Shown here: one piece after another, positions 33,115 to 45,698 of the stretch
How positions within the stretch are numbered: position 1 is the stretch's first letter
Layout of the letters: every line of letters starts with the position of its first letter
Source: Sweltsa coloradensis
Lineage: Eukaryota > Arthropoda > Insecta > Plecoptera > Chloroperlidae
Reading direction: 5' to 3'
Assembly (NCBI GenBank): GCA_024449915.1
Contig: JAMZAV010001827.1
Coordinates: 62,001-126,000, forward strand
DNA: 64,000 bases
Program-made: the position numbers and the translations under genes
The notes under the pieces: generated by a model
What the model was told of the DNA's origin: nothing
The model's database searches: none
What the model saw: the letters and a program-made list of their open reading frames with translations, nothing else

Positions 33115-33135
33115 TTTTTTTTTTATTTTTTTTTA
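32969..33135. repeat. (TTTA)n then (TTA)n microsatellite
   Basis: About 27 TTTA units, then about 10 TTA units and a T-rich tail. Confidence 0.96.
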
Positions 33136-33473
33136 TTGAACATAGGGGTAGGTACCTATGAAGAAATGAAGACGGAAAGATGATTCAGTTGAGACGAAGG
33201 TTGCCTATCTTTATTTTGAAACAGTGCTGGTCAAAACTAGAAACGTGTTGCATACCATCTAGGGATTTATAGTCTTTCAGCGTCTTTTACTACGCCACTT
33301 GGTCAAGAGATCCACAATACACAGTCCAAGGCGACGACAGTTGGCTCAAACAAGAACCCCCTCACTGTGGATAACATCATTGCATCAGGCCATGTTGATG
33401 AGCGCTGGTTTCATAACGCTATAGTTCGATCCATGCTGCTCAATTCCATTTTTTTTTACCGAAATGAATTTTA

Positions 33474-34640
33474 GATGAAGTAAGAGCGTAGAACCAAAAA
33501 TATTAGACCTACAACGTCCGATTCCGATTTGTCGTCTTGTACAAAAAAGCTGTGCAGACAAATCTGCTGAAGTGAGACTAACCACAGAGGTTGTGTATGT
33601 GTAGTGGCGCTCGCTGGCTGGCCGTAAGACTCATTCATAGGTAAAATAAAGTCTAGATGAAGTAAGAGCGTAGAACCAAAAATATTAGACCTACAACGTC
33701 CGATTCCGATTTGTCGTCTTGGACAAAAAGTCGGTGCAGACAAATCTGCTGAAGTAAGTCTAACCACAGAGGTTGTGTAGTGGCGCTCGCTGGTTGGCCG
33801 TAAGACTCATTCATAGGTAAAATTAATTCTAGATGATGTAAGAGCGTAGATCCAAAAATATTATACCTACAACGTCCGATTCCGATTTGTCGTCTTGGAC
33901 TTCAAAGTCCAACTCTCTACCTTCCCGTGGTTTGGCCTGTGAGTAGGGGAGTAGTGTATTCCCCAAAACTAATGGCGAGCTCTGGCCGATTGGGGTGCGT
34001 GTTGCAGAGAAAGCTCTCGCGCAACTTTTTATCACACCTTTCTTCATTCACACAGCCTTACTCATATTTATTTTCTTCTTTCACTTTTTTCTTCTCCATA
34101 CTTGCCAGCCCTCTCTGCAACGAGCACTCCTCCGTTCCCACCCAGTTTAACCCATCCTATCCAACATCCTCACTCCTTCCCATTAACCCCCCGCGTCTTC
34201 CCTTACGTTCCTCCCTTTGGAAAGAAGAAAACATGGTGGTAATCCACAATTATGGAAAAAGAAAATTTGGAAGATTCCAATACACTTGACATGGGCACTG
34301 ATAACTCTACTGTTGAGTGCCCTAAAACAACATTATAACTAACTAACAAAAAGTCGGTGCAGACAAATCTGCTGAGGTGAGTCTAGCCACAGAGGTTGTG
34401 TATGTGTAATGGCGCTCGCTGGCTGGCCGTAAGACTCATTCATAGGTAAAATAAAGTCCAGATGAAGCTAGAGCGTAGAACCAAAAATATTAGACCTACA
34501 ACGTCCGATTCCGATTTGTCGTCTTGGACAAAAAAGCGGTGCAGACAAATCTGCTGAAGTGAGTCTAACCACCGAGGTTGTGTAATAGCGCTCGCTGGTT
34601 GGCCGTAAGACTTATTCATAGGTAGGATAACAATAATCGG
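33474..34640. repeat. About 180-bp tandem repeat, four units, third split by repeat P
   Basis: Unit starts are at 33474, 33656, 33834 and 34461 (gatgaagtaagagcgtagaa). Shared blocks include 'cctacaacgtccgattccga', 'tttgtcgtcttggac' and 'gtgcagacaaatctgctgaa'. The third unit is broken after gtcttggac (33900) and resumes at aaaaagtcgg (34348). The minus-strand open frames are repeat artefacts. Confidence 0.88.
33901..34347 (+). mobile_element. Repeat P, copy 2, inserted in the tandem unit
   Basis: The body homologous to 1620-2153 starts at 33917 and ends with the agtgccctaaaacaac hairpin/tail at 34347. Neighbouring tandem units show the empty site. No duplication longer than 2-3 bp is apparent. 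Confidence 0.7.
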
Positions 34641-35031
34641 GGACGAGCTAAGTACGTTAGGCCCTGGCCAGTGAACCGAAAGTCTCGACCCCAAACGCTC
34701 TTCTTGGCAAACAGTTTTGTCGATAACTAATGTGACAAAGCCATTTGGAGGTTCTTTGTCTTCTAGTCACGTGATCATCTTTTCTCTGCGATCTGTGTGG
34801 ACGGGGATGAAGGGGAAATCGCCCCCACCCCGAACACGAGCCATTGTACCGCTATTTTATCTTCACTGCTAAGCGCACGGTTTAGTTTTTTTATTGACTA
34901 CAATAATATTCGTATGGTAAAAACAAAACGAGTTACTATTTATAAAAAGTAATGTCAAGGACAGTGACTGCCCACAATGACGTAAATGAATTTGACTGTA
35001 TTCGTAATGAAATATAAGTTAATAAATGATA

Positions 35032-36684
35032 TCTAGGTGCCCGTTAGGGCGCCGCAGCCAAGCCGCGGTGCGCTACACACTCAAGCACCTTATACACCAA
35101 GCAGAGTTGGGGTGATTTCGAGGTGTTACCCAGCCGTCATGTAACGTGATGTGAACTTGAAAACTATCACAATCGAGGGGATTTAGGTACCTGACAACAC
35201 ATGCCAAATTTTATTGGGGTACGACCATTCCTTCTTGGTGAAAAAATGTCTTCAAACATGCTCAAAATCACTTTAAGGATGTTAGCTACTGCTAGCTACT
35301 GCTAACATCTAATACGTCGGCCCGCGATTCTGACCAGACGGGTGGGGCTACAATGTTCATATTTTACATGGACATTAAGGTTATAGAATGATAGTCTCTT
35401 TTGAAAAAAAAAGTTGAAAAAGTTTGTTGGAAGGCTTCCAAATAAAGGTTTTAAAATAAGCCTTAAACACTTGGCATATAATCAACAAGTAACCATAGTT
35501 ACTTGACACTTGTTGACGGTATAAGCAGAGTTAGGCGGGAAAGTGCGATACGTAAACAAATGGCGGACATTTAAAAATTTTCTTCTTTGTGTGGAACGAG
35601 AAAAGGTGTCATTATACTCTCATAAAACAAATCAGAAACCGTCCCTGGCCTAGGCCCAGATGTAGAAAATTATTTATAATACAACAGTGTAGGTCTAAAG
35701 TTCCATTTGGCTATAGGACTAGTAAAATTCATACTTACATTACATGTTTGACAAGCCTAGCCAACCCTATGCCAGCACAACATTGTTTTGATATGAACTT
35801 GCTCAACTGTTTGTTTACATAATTGCAACAATCAAATCATTTCATACAACTTGTCTTTCGATTGGCCCGCGTTTATGAAGGCACTGCCATCTAGAATAAA
35901 TATAGAACTTTCTTCGAGCTCTTTGCTTTACTCAAATCTTCTTAAAGTATTTGGATTTCGTGATACTCTTCCAACCATACGCGTTTAATACCAATGCTTT
36001 CAACTCACAACCCATGACGTTTTCCACGATACCGTTCAAGAATACCAATTCCTTCGAAAACGAAAACGACTTCGTTTTCAAATTGCGTTTTCAACTCATC
36101 TCCCACGAACTCAAGAATTGGGGTCCAGTCCTTATACCGTCGTTATACCATGGTTATACCACCTATACCCAGGATGTACATGAATCCGGGTCTAGATATT
36201 TTACATCCTATATTGTTACTGCTAATACCATAGAATTTAAATCAACTTTGATAAAAATATTATATTTTAGCAAATAATTTTGTAATGGAACTTGAAAAAG
36301 TAATGAGATCACACACATAACAAAAACTTGTAGAAATACAGCCAAACCTTACACACTCAAAAGGAATGAGATCTAAAAAAAGGGCCAAGCTCATCTACCC
36401 TTCCACATAAACGTACAGTGTCCCATAACAGCATCCTCGAAAAGCTTGGCAAAATAGAATTTGCATGTTTACGTTTAAATTAATTACAAAAAAAGAACTT
36501 TGATAAACTATTACGTTAAATTAATAATCGCAAATTCTATTTTGAAAAGCTTTTCGAGGATGCTGTTATGGGACACTGTACGTTTATGTGGAAGGGTAGA
36601 TGAGCTTGGCCCTTTTTTTAGATCTCATTCCTTTTGAGTGTGTAAGGTTTGGCTGTATTTCTACAAGTTTTTGTTATGTGTGTG
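35032..36684 (+). mobile_element. Z/FB composite, copy 4 (long form)
   Basis: It is complete from TCTAGGTGCCCG to the FB palindrome (36311-36684), with the same long internal block as copies 1 and 5. The FB arms here lack about 25 bp ('tttgcgcattcttaattcat'). Confidence 0.7.
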
Positions 36685-36689
36685 TACCT

Positions 36690-37909
36690 TATCACAAATA
36701 TTGCATTACTCTTACTTATACAATAGAGACCAGATAATCATAGAATTGTACTTAACAGAGCACTTACACATGTTTTAACATTTTCTTTCCCAACAAATCT
36801 GTTATGTTCTGCACTAACTGTTGTACCTCCTGTTTTGACCCAAAAAGCCCATTGGCCATGCTGATGGCTCTGTTGCACAGGTAAAGTATAGCGACAGTCA
36901 ACAATAATACAATTACAAATAGTGTTTGAAGAGTAGCAACATTCAGGAATATAGTATGCTTTTAAGTAATTTACAAAAAATGGTATTTGACAAAATTATT
37001 GCATCTCCAAGTTTCTTGAAATTAGTTTTGTTTGCTTGCTAAACGCAATACATATTTTTTATATTGCTTGAAGTTTTGGATCAATCAAATACAAATTTGG
37101 TGTTTTAACAATTGAAGTTGGTTAAAATCAAAATGTTTTTTAAATAACATAGTCCTATAAACGGCATTACAACACTGCACTTTGCACGGATACTCTGGTG
37201 ATAACGTCAGCTATGCTCACGTCTCAAAACAAAAGGGGAAGGTTGGGGTGCAACTAAGCTGGTTGGTTGCACAACGAAAGAAGAATCTGCCTCAGTCCTA
37301 GCACTTGGGTAATGTTGTGAGGCACGTCATTTCTCCTAGTTGTGTGATGAAAACTCCATTACACAACCTTCATACACTTTGTTTGCACTTCTTTATATAA
37401 AGAGTAAAACTGAACATATTTAAAACAAAACAAATTTTAATATAGTTCGAGAGAGCTCACCCTCACCATCTCACATGTTGTTGAATTGTGTATACAAAAT
37501 GTATAAAAATAAAATAATGTTCCATTTCTACAGAAAAGAGAGCCGACTTTATGTTGAGATGAGATTACAACATACATCTAAAATGAAGTGTATTTAATTG
37601 TGTTCGTATCATTTCACTGGAGTCACTAATGTGAGATCACTTTTTTGAATATTGTTCGTCTGCTAATATACACAGATGAACATTTAATTTGTGATTATTA
37701 TGAGAGGGTAGTTGGCGAGTGATTTATCCCATGTGCCTGCAGTTTCATATGATAGTTACTATGTATTTCATTTTGTGGGTCTCGATAGTTAAGATTGCTT
37801 TAATCAAATTGGCAACAATGTCATTGTTTTCATTCCCACAGTGCAGCGTCCCGTAAGGCCATCAACTTTTTTACCCCAATGCCATCAATACTATCTGTCG
37901 ATAAAGACC
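36690..37909. other. Intron 10 stretch, nothing recognised
   Basis: AT-rich, no shared repeats, and no splice-flanked coding segment matching the gene. Exons 10 and 11 already join in frame without it. Confidence 0.5.
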
Positions 37910-37918
37910 ATGTTACAC

Positions 37919-38515
37919 CTTGTCTTGTGTGTCTTAGGGGAATTTATTTATTCCCCTAAGGCCAACAGCGTAAAGGAAATATTTAAGGTAAGGAGCGGGG
38001 CGTTGTTGACCTCGAGGGAATTGTTTTATTCCCCTAAGACCAACAGCGTATATGTATCATTTAAAGTAAGGGGCAGGGCGTTGTTGGCCTTGGGGAATAA
38101 GTAAATTCCCCTTAGGCCAACAAACCTTGTTTGTATATTCAATAAGGAAATGCTTGGTGTTAGCCTAAGGAGAATAAGTAAATTCCCTTTAGGCCAACAA
38201 ACCTGGTTTGTATTTTCAATAAAAAATGCAGGGTGTTGGCCTCAGAGGAATAAGTGTATTGCGCTTAACAAACCTTGTTTGTATATTCCACTGCCTCCTA
38301 GATGTTCGTAGGAGCCACGACAAACATCTAGGAGGCAGTGGTATATTCAATAATAAAATGCAAGGTGTTGGCCTACAACGAGAATAAGAAAATTCCCCTT
38401 AAAGGCCAACAAACCTTGTTTGTATATTCAATAATAAAATGCAAGGTGTTGGCCAATAACGAGAATAAGTAAATTCCCCTTATAGGCCAACAAACCTTGT
38501 TTGTACATATTCAAT
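37919..38515. repeat. About 80-bp tandem repeat of hairpins (about 7 units)
   Basis: Each unit contains an inverted repeat such as gttggcct...ggggaataag against ttcccctt-aggccaac, followed by 'aaaccttgtttgtatattca' and 'ataaaatgc'. Hairpin centres are near 37948, 38032, 38100, 38178, 38250, 38388 and 38468. The fifth unit carries a 54-bp insertion. Confidence 0.88.
38288..38341. mobile_element. 54-bp mini-foldback with 19-bp perfect arms and 6-bp duplication
   Basis: CCACTGCCTCCTAGATGTT (38288-38306) and its exact complement (38323-38341) surround a 16-nt loop. TATATT stands on both sides (38282-38287, 38342-38347), and the neighbouring tandem units show the empty site with one TATATT. The arm core CACTGCC--CTAGA recurs in other repeats (6335, 35880, 47578; complement near 54670, 55468, 56066). 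Confidence 0.82.
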
Positions 38516-38584
38516 TATACAATGCACAGTGTGTGCAACGCTTCTTGTAACATGGTCTTTATCGACATTTTAGAAATGGTGGCA

Positions 38585-38612
38585 TTTGGGGAGGGGGGGG
38601 GGGGCAATGGTG
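38585..38612. repeat. G-rich run
   Basis: ggtggcatttggggaggggg then gggggggcaatgg, capable of a G-quadruplex. It sits just after the hairpin array. Confidence 0.8.
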
Positions 38613-38849
38613 GATGGTTTACGGGAACCGGCGTTGTGGGAAGACACCCAGTCTCCGTGTACGGAACAACGCGTGGGGGACTTCGCCTTAGGTGTAATCG
38701 GGACCCGATGCATGACCAATAAGCAACCAAATACACGATCATCGGATATTAGCTTAGATTTTATTATGATTGCACAAAAACAACAGAAGAAAATTTTAAA
38801 TCCGGGTTTGAACTTTGTGCGAGGTTTGGAGGGTTGGGAGGCGCAGTTA

Positions 38850-38960
38850 GTAGCTACTTCCTAGACAGGATAGTCAGAGGTGAGACTGATCACGGATATG
38901 AAACCCGTCACCGGTAATCCTGATTCCTGACTGAAAGTTTGTTCCGTAGTTTCTTCAACT
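38850..38960 (+). repeat. SINE-like body
   Basis: 'cgtcaccggtaatcctgatt' and 'gactgaaagtttgttccgta' resemble the body of the tRNA-like SINE at 24590-24780. The head is weak. Confidence 0.35.
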
Positions 38961-39837
38961 ACTAACTATAGCAACCGAAGCTAGAGACTCAATTTCCAAG
39001 TATATTTGCCAGTATTTTCGTTTTTTTTTCATGAATCACAAGCCTGTTAGTAGTGGGTACACAATATTAAAGTCTACTTTATCTAAGAAACCGTTCATTT
39101 TACGCGACTGATATCCTTTACCATAAATATTAGTTTGTACTTTTATCTTTCAATGTATCCATATTAACAATGATAGGAACAAGTTATAATTTGTCGAGAA
39201 AAAGTCTTTGTTTTGTATTGTATAAATTCCTTCAGCTTATACTGAATATACTAATAACTACAAAACCAGGAAATAAGAATTAATAAACATCTTGAATGCA
39301 AGATAATATTCAATTGTAGTCGTGATTGGAGGGTTTGGGGGGGGTCGTCGTTCGGAATGACGTCATTGGCCACGTTGCTACTGATGATTGATTGCATATT
39401 AATGCTCTTTGGCTGTTCGAGACGACTTGTTACTACATTGCTTGCTTCTATAGTATAACAATTCCTCGTTTCCAACCTCATAATAGCAACGGACGGTAAA
39501 AACACAATCAAAAAGTCTACTTTATGAATGGCGTAGATATATGAAATGCAATTTAATATTCAGTACTACGGCCAAACTGGTTTCGTTTTTAAAATAAAAT
39601 AAATAATAACACATGTAATTTTAGTTAACTCCCGCGAAAAATGTGATAGCAGGAGCATCGCTATGCTGACTTGGAAATTCTGGGTTCGATCTCCAAATGG
39701 TGAACAATTTTACTTAAATTCTCTAATACAAAAATATATTATATGATATAGATATTATAGTTTTGTGTAATGTTTAGAAACTAACTTCATAAGTAGTGTA
39801 CGCATATCATTTTGCATGTATCTTCGATGCCAATCAA
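38961..39837. other. Intron 10 stretch, little recognised
   Basis: A possible B box 'gggttcgatctcc' (about 39682) follows an 'agcatcgctatgctgacttg' string, perhaps a worn tRNA-like head. Otherwise nothing. Confidence 0.35.
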
Positions 39838-40479
39838 TAGGTTTGTTGGTTTGCTACACGAACCTACACTTTGCACTAGTGTAGGCTCAAAATGTCTAAA
39901 AAGCGTTTTCGTATTAAGTGTAGTGTAAAGTGTAGCCGTTTGGTTTGACTTCGTGTAGTGTAAAGTGTAGAATTTCTACACGAGCTCTAGGAGGTCGTGT
40001 AGGGTGTAGGTGTAAAAATTAGGCGCAACATTTGAAGAGAAACAGCTTAAAACATGATGAATGACACATTCTTTCATTGACAATTCGATATAACTCCTAA
40101 AATCAATAATAGTCTATAATTACGTATTAGAAACTGATTCAAAGTATTTATTCGTGGCACTATGTTAATTGTGATGAGGGCAAATGCGTAGGGTACTCTA
40201 ACCTCAATTAGGATAAGCACTATGAAGTTTATATTCCAAATAGCTTTCATCGTTCAGATAATACACATTTTCTATCATTTGCTCATTTAGTGCCTTCAAC
40301 AGTACTGTTTGTTGTTTTATTTTGTTTTTTAGTTGACAGTTCGATGTGAGCGAATCTAGTGTAGAGTGTAGCTTAAAAAACGTTTGGTTATCCTGGGTAA
40401 AGTGTAGTGTAAATTGATTTCAAGGCCTACACCTACACTACACAAGTCTACACTACACTAGGTAAACCAAACAAACCTA
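39838..40479. mobile_element. TIR element with TACACTACAC subterminal repeats (642 bp)
   Basis: The ends TAGGTTTGTTGGTTT and AAACCAAACAAACCTA are inverted. Both flanks inside carry many gtgtagtgta motifs (39860-40010 and 40360-40460), a typical transposase-binding layout. There is no open frame and no clear target duplication. Confidence 0.65.
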
Positions 40480-42390
40480 TTAGCGGTCCGCGGTGGCACA
40501 TAATATTAGGGCGCGCTGGTCCGAAGCGTATGGATGGTATTGCTGTAAACGAGGACGATAATCGTTCTTCATCGCCATATTTTACCTTTCATCGTCTCGG
40601 ATAGCCTTAATTAGTGCATTAAAAAAAGTAAAGTAAAAAAAAGAAGAAGTAAAGTCATGATCATCGATGCCAATATGTTCAATAATAAATTCACATGTGT
40701 TTAATATATTCTTTCCTCCATTCCACTTAATGTGTTTTGTAATTTTTAGCAGTTAATTCAGAAAAGGTATGTACCTATGATAAGATTAAACTAACCACAG
40801 TTATATTTTACCGCTGCCAACTGTTGCTGGGATTTGGTCAACGATAACATGTGACTGGCTACCAATGATTAGCACTTCAAATGGAGATTAAGGTTTGCCA
40901 AGGGGTTCTTGATACTTCTCTTCTTGAATACCAAGAAATTACCATTTGACCGACTTTAATATTGCTGCTCGTGCAATTAGAACCCTGGTTATTATAAACA
41001 ACAAGTTACCATTTGTTGTAATTTTTGTCAAACTTACGATTTTCAAAACCTTAATTGACTTTTTGTTAATAGTTTAAGAAATACACACCTACTATTCTTT
41101 TGGAATTACAACTTCAAACATCAAGGTAGGCCTATAGTGTCACGAAAATTATCTTTGATTTCCTAAATGTTTTCAAACTTGGTAAATGTAATAAATGCTA
41201 ACAGAGATCATATTTTATATCTACAATAATATACATAGTCAATTGTAACTTTTAGGTAGGTCTATCAAACCCCAGAATTGGACTAAACTCTTTAAAGAAT
41301 TCTTAACGGCCGACATCTAATTATTTAGTTCATATTACCACAGTAACAATTGTGTTACCATTGAACATATTATGAATTCAAATCAATTCAAAATGCGTTT
41401 TTTTCTTTAGCAACAATAATACATGATTGTATTCTCAATTATATGTACTTGGCATAATTGCCGTACAAGTCTTGAAATACGCTTGGTAGTAAAGTTCTTC
41501 AACAATCTTAATTAGTAATACAAATTAGGTACACTATAATAGTGATGGCGTGTTTCCTCTAATTAGAACTTCCTTGAATAATGACAATGCTTTAGATGCG
41601 CTTGATTTGGTCTTAAAGTTCACTTAAACTGTAGAGAAACGTGAGTGAGTAATAGCATTGAGGGTAATAGTCAACTATGATGCATTGAACCCTCTTCGGC
41701 GTTGTTCCGATTGATGAATTGTAACAAAACACATACCTTACATTTCCGTCTTGTATTGCAAGACCTCCAAGTATTCAGTACATATTTTTGTTTGCACGCA
41801 TCTCTGCAGAATCGGCAGTGTATAACGTATGTATGTATAAAGTATAATGCTGAATGGGCGGCGCGACGGCTGCAACTTACAGCGAGCAACGAGGTCAGAG
41901 GTTGTGCTATGTGGAACCGCATTTTCACGAATGTTTGTTCGCCATTTGGTTTCTGAAGCCTAGTCTAAACAAATTACAAACTTCAAAGTTCAATACATAG
42001 GTCGAATTATTTCAGTGATGGTCAAAGTGCGCCCCTCTTGTCTAGGAAAAATGGGGAGGAAAGACCGATGCTAGACAGATCCAGTAGGGTTCCTCCCGTA
42101 ACACTCGTCGTCGTGGGTTGGGAAAGGGGTCCCCGACGACGACTACCATATAGCTCGCCTTTAGTTTCGGGGAGTTAAGTACCTATCTTTTTACTAGCTG
42201 ATGTTCGCGATATGGACTTTGGCTCTTTTCTCGCATCGTTCGATTGGCAGAGAAATACCCAGTTTTAAATCTTAGTTATTCTACCCTTGGCTCAGACGGG
42301 GATATTTCAATACCCGTAAAACGACCTACCTTGCTTCAGAGGGCCATTAATTCAATATTAATACAGAACTAATAAGTGATAGTGTACTTA
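40480..42390. other. Intron 10 stretch, nothing recognised
   Basis: Mostly AT-rich. A 'ggggaggaaagaccgatgct' scrap near 42052 is shared with 25720 and 27001. 'cgtcgtcg...cgacgacgac' at 42106-42143 is a small hairpin. Confidence 0.4.
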
Positions 42391-43019
42391 TTGGATGAGC
42401 GTAGCGAGCGAAGCGAAGATTCCATTTCACTACACTGGAGAAAAAAATCCGGAATGTTTTTTTTCTTTTTTTTCTTTTTTTTCTTTTTTTTGTATTTTTG
42501 TCGACTAAACCGATATTCCAATTGCGATGATATTTTCTGGAGGCCTTCGAAATCTCTGAACTTAGAACTGCCACGTTTTTGAGCGCAATCAAAAATTATT
42601 TCTCATTAAAATCGCAATTTTACGATTTTTTCGATTTTTAAAAACATTCTTTGACTTATAACACCTAGATGCTTTATTCAATTGTAATGATTTTTTCACA
42701 GAACCTTAATTTTATGAATTAATATATATTCGTGTGAAATTTGAGCGCAATCAAATAATTATTTCTTATGAAAATTGCAATTTTACGCATTTTTTAAGAA
42801 TTTTTAAACATTCTTCGACTTATAACACCTACATGCTTTATCCTATTGTAATCATTTTTTCCCAGAACTTTAATTTTATAATTTCATATATTGGTGTGAA
42901 ATTTGAGCGCGATCGAAAAATAATTTCTCATGAAAATCGCAATTTTACGCTTTTTTTGTTTAAAAAAACATACGCTCATCCAACAACGCGCCTGAAAAAG
43001 CGTTTGCGAAGCTTCCTAG
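42391..43019 (+). repeat. CTAG-family dispersed repeat (most complete copy)
   Basis: It runs from 'ttggatgagcgtagcgagcg' to '...aaagcgtttgcgaagcttcctag' followed by T. It has three internal sub-blocks. The AAGC/GCTT stem just before CTAG|T fits a Helitron 3' end. The start is not TC, so the class is uncertain. Confidence 0.7.
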
Positions 43020-44053
43020 TTATTGCTAATCATTGAGTAGTCATTCACAGTTTGTTGTATAGTGATTTGTGTAGATTGTAGTTCTTTGTAGTTTTACAGG
43101 CGGTGATTGGTTTGTGTTTAGTCTTACGCTATCATCAATAATTTCGTTTGTTCCAGCTGAAGGCTCGGTCACTATTTATTTTATTGATATAACGTGTCAT
43201 TAAGATCGTATGGTGTATTCCGAGTTAATTTGTGCGCAGCTAATTACATTGTGTTAGGGTTGTTGCGTGTTGAAGTTTCACTTGAATCTTACACTTACCT
43301 TATGGCAACTTATTTCAATTAATGTGATCGAGCCTTTACATCGAAGAACAGTTTTTAAGGAAACTATTGCATAAAATATTGTTATCAAAAAATGATATTC
43401 AATAATGGTTTTATTCTTTGTGTTCTTAGGTGCAGATATAATCATAATTGTTTTATTATCTAGTGGTGTAGCTTAAACACTATTCAATTTTATTCTAATT
43501 AATGAAGCAACAGGTTGAAATTTCTAGTTTGCATTACTCTGATAATAATTTGAGCTCTCTTGAAAAGATACGACGCTCTTCAGAAATGAGTGTTCTTTGC
43601 ACTTTGCAGCATTAAAAACCCTTGAAATTACCAAATCGATCTCGTATGCATGCATTTAATTTTTAGTATTCATTTACTTTTAATAAGCACAGTTCAAATT
43701 ACAACCATCAAAACTATTTAAATCATATTAATTATTTGTATACAATACCTGGGCAGTATTTGAGGTAAAAATTCTATAAACTTGATCAAGGAAATATCTA
43801 GAAGGGTGGGTAAACCAAGCCGAAGGTTACTACCAATCTGTCAGGAGATGCCCAGAAAATGCAAGCTGCTACTATACAAATTGTAATTTTCGTCCCAATA
43901 CTGAATTATGTTTCAGCGACCTAGGCTCTGGGAAAACAAGGAGAAAGTAGTTTTGTTGCCTCAACATTGAAATTTCTTGGAATTGTATTGGGGGTAACTA
44001 AAATGGATAAATTGAAAAATAGTGCGATAAGTAGGGAACTGGGTGTTTAAAGT
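43020..44053. other. Intron 10 stretch, nothing recognised
   Basis: AT-rich, no shared repeats noticed. Confidence 0.5.
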
Positions 44054-44190
44054 TTGAGGTGGCGTATTGGAAGAAAGCGGTTGAGATGGTTTGCACACAT
44101 GAAAAGAATGGAAACAGAAAGAATACCAATAACAGAGTTTAAAAGGTTGCAAGAAATAGGAGAAAATTAGGATGAAAAGAAAGCAGGTCT
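44054..44190 (+). pseudogene. LINE ORF2 C-terminal scrap
   Basis: The frame reads LRWRIGRKRLRWFAHMKRME and TERIPITEFK, the 'RLRWFGHVKRM---RIP' block found after the RT in many LINE ORF2 proteins. It is short and isolated. Confidence 0.6.
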
Positions 44191-45091
44191 GGCTAACCGG
44201 CAGCCAAAATAGCCCGATTCAATGGAACTAACGCTCCTAACAATCTGACTTTTAATTTGTTTGGAAACGGGGAAGAAGAATAATATAGAATACTTCTCAA
44301 AGAACGTTCATCATAATATGACAACTGTGCAGGCAGAGCTGCCGCTCCGTCCGTCACGGGTAATAATATAATAATATACTTCCAATATCTTTTGTGTCGC
44401 GGTGTCGTGGCCACTTCGCGTTCACAATGGTGAACTTAACATTTTCTCATCGGATTCTTGAATCAGGGATTAGTAATAGTACTAACAAACTCCAAACCAA
44501 ACAGTGCTGAATTAATAATTATTACTTTTGACGAACACTTTGGAAGTAAAGTAAGTATCAACACGCAATTCAAACTTAAGTTTAAATGATAATAAATCAT
44601 GTGAAAACTACATTATGATTAATGATCACTACTTCCGTACTAACTAAAAGTTTTTCCGATGTTTTCTTCAATGCAATTGAGAACTGATCCCTCGGAGCTC
44701 GGACATTGGCTTCACATTTCTCCAACACTAAAATACCTAGTTAGAGTCAAGCTTTTCCCTAGCCAGGTTTCCCTTGAGATATTTATTTTAAAGAGAAATT
44801 AACACATTTTATAGTGTTCAAATGATGTGCAATGCTTCAAAACGTGCTTACTCTGCAAAAGAAATGCTTACAAGATCGAATTTGGTCAGACAACGGATTT
44901 TTTTACGATATCTAAATAGACTGATTTACAATCTAATAATTAGCCTACACGAAATTACAAACAAAAAATCTATTTTGAAAACAACCCAAGAATAACAATT
45001 AAGTTGAATAAGGACTACTGCGATGCAGTTAAGCTACGCCACATGTCTGCGGTGACCAGTTTCTAACAACACTGTTGTCTGCGGTTTCCAG

Positions 45092-45202
45092 ACAAGGCTA
45101 CCAGATGTTCGGCGTGACCACCTCCTTCATTGCGACCCGCAGTGGACTCCTCAGATGGCAAGATCACACCCCCATAGCCGACCCCGCCGACCAGACCACA
45201 AT
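45092..45202 (+). CDS. alpha2delta exon 11 (111 nt)
   Basis: Acceptor gtttccag, donor gtaagc. It encodes (K)QGYQMFGVTTSFIATRSGLL then RWQDHTPIADPADQTT plus AT. 'F(I/L)(A/G)TR(S/A)GLLR' is the conserved strand of the VGCC_alpha2 domain. The AT pairs with A of exon 12 as Ile. Confidence 0.96.
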
Positions 45203-45323
45203 GTAAGCAAATACAATAACATTTAAAACTATCTGTTTTCTCCTTTGTAAATAAGTGTTTATAAATAAATAGGATTGCCGTTAAGGAAATAAATACAACT
45301 CTTAGGACGAGTTTGGATATATA

Positions 45324-45447
45324 TACTCAAACCGTGTCTTACTTGGCCCAGTACCTGAGCGAGACCCTAGGGATTATCCATTGACCGCAAGCCGGAGCGG
45401 AAGAAGGGTCGCTCAGGTACTGGGCCAACTAAGACACGGTCTGAGTA
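45324..45447. mobile_element. Mariner-type MITE (TA duplication, about 43-bp arms)
   Basis: The left arm from CTCAAACCGTGTCTTA and right arm to TAAGACACGGTCTGAG are complements over about 43 bp with few mismatches, spaced by about 35 bp. TA stands on both sides (45324-45325, 45446-45447). It lies about 120 bp after exon 11. Confidence 0.78.
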
Positions 45448-45698
45448 TAGTATTGTGCATTGCAGCTATATAGGCCAGTATAAATTTCGAGAAACGCGTT
45501 GACATTTTCAAGAGACGCGTATTTTATTTGTAGTCATCAACATCATCATCATGTAATTACGTACTAATTTTGTATTCTATCTAAATCATTTTTCCAATTA
45601 TATTTTAACTTGTCGTAGATGATTGAACGAATTAGTAGTCACAACTATAAAATTGGTATTGAAATCTACAACTGGTGCAACCAAGATTTGAAACTATT

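Noticed and set aside
33471..34694. Minus-strand frames of 66-98 codons sharing sequence with each other
   Set aside because: Their similarity is due to the 180-bp tandem repeat, not to a protein family.
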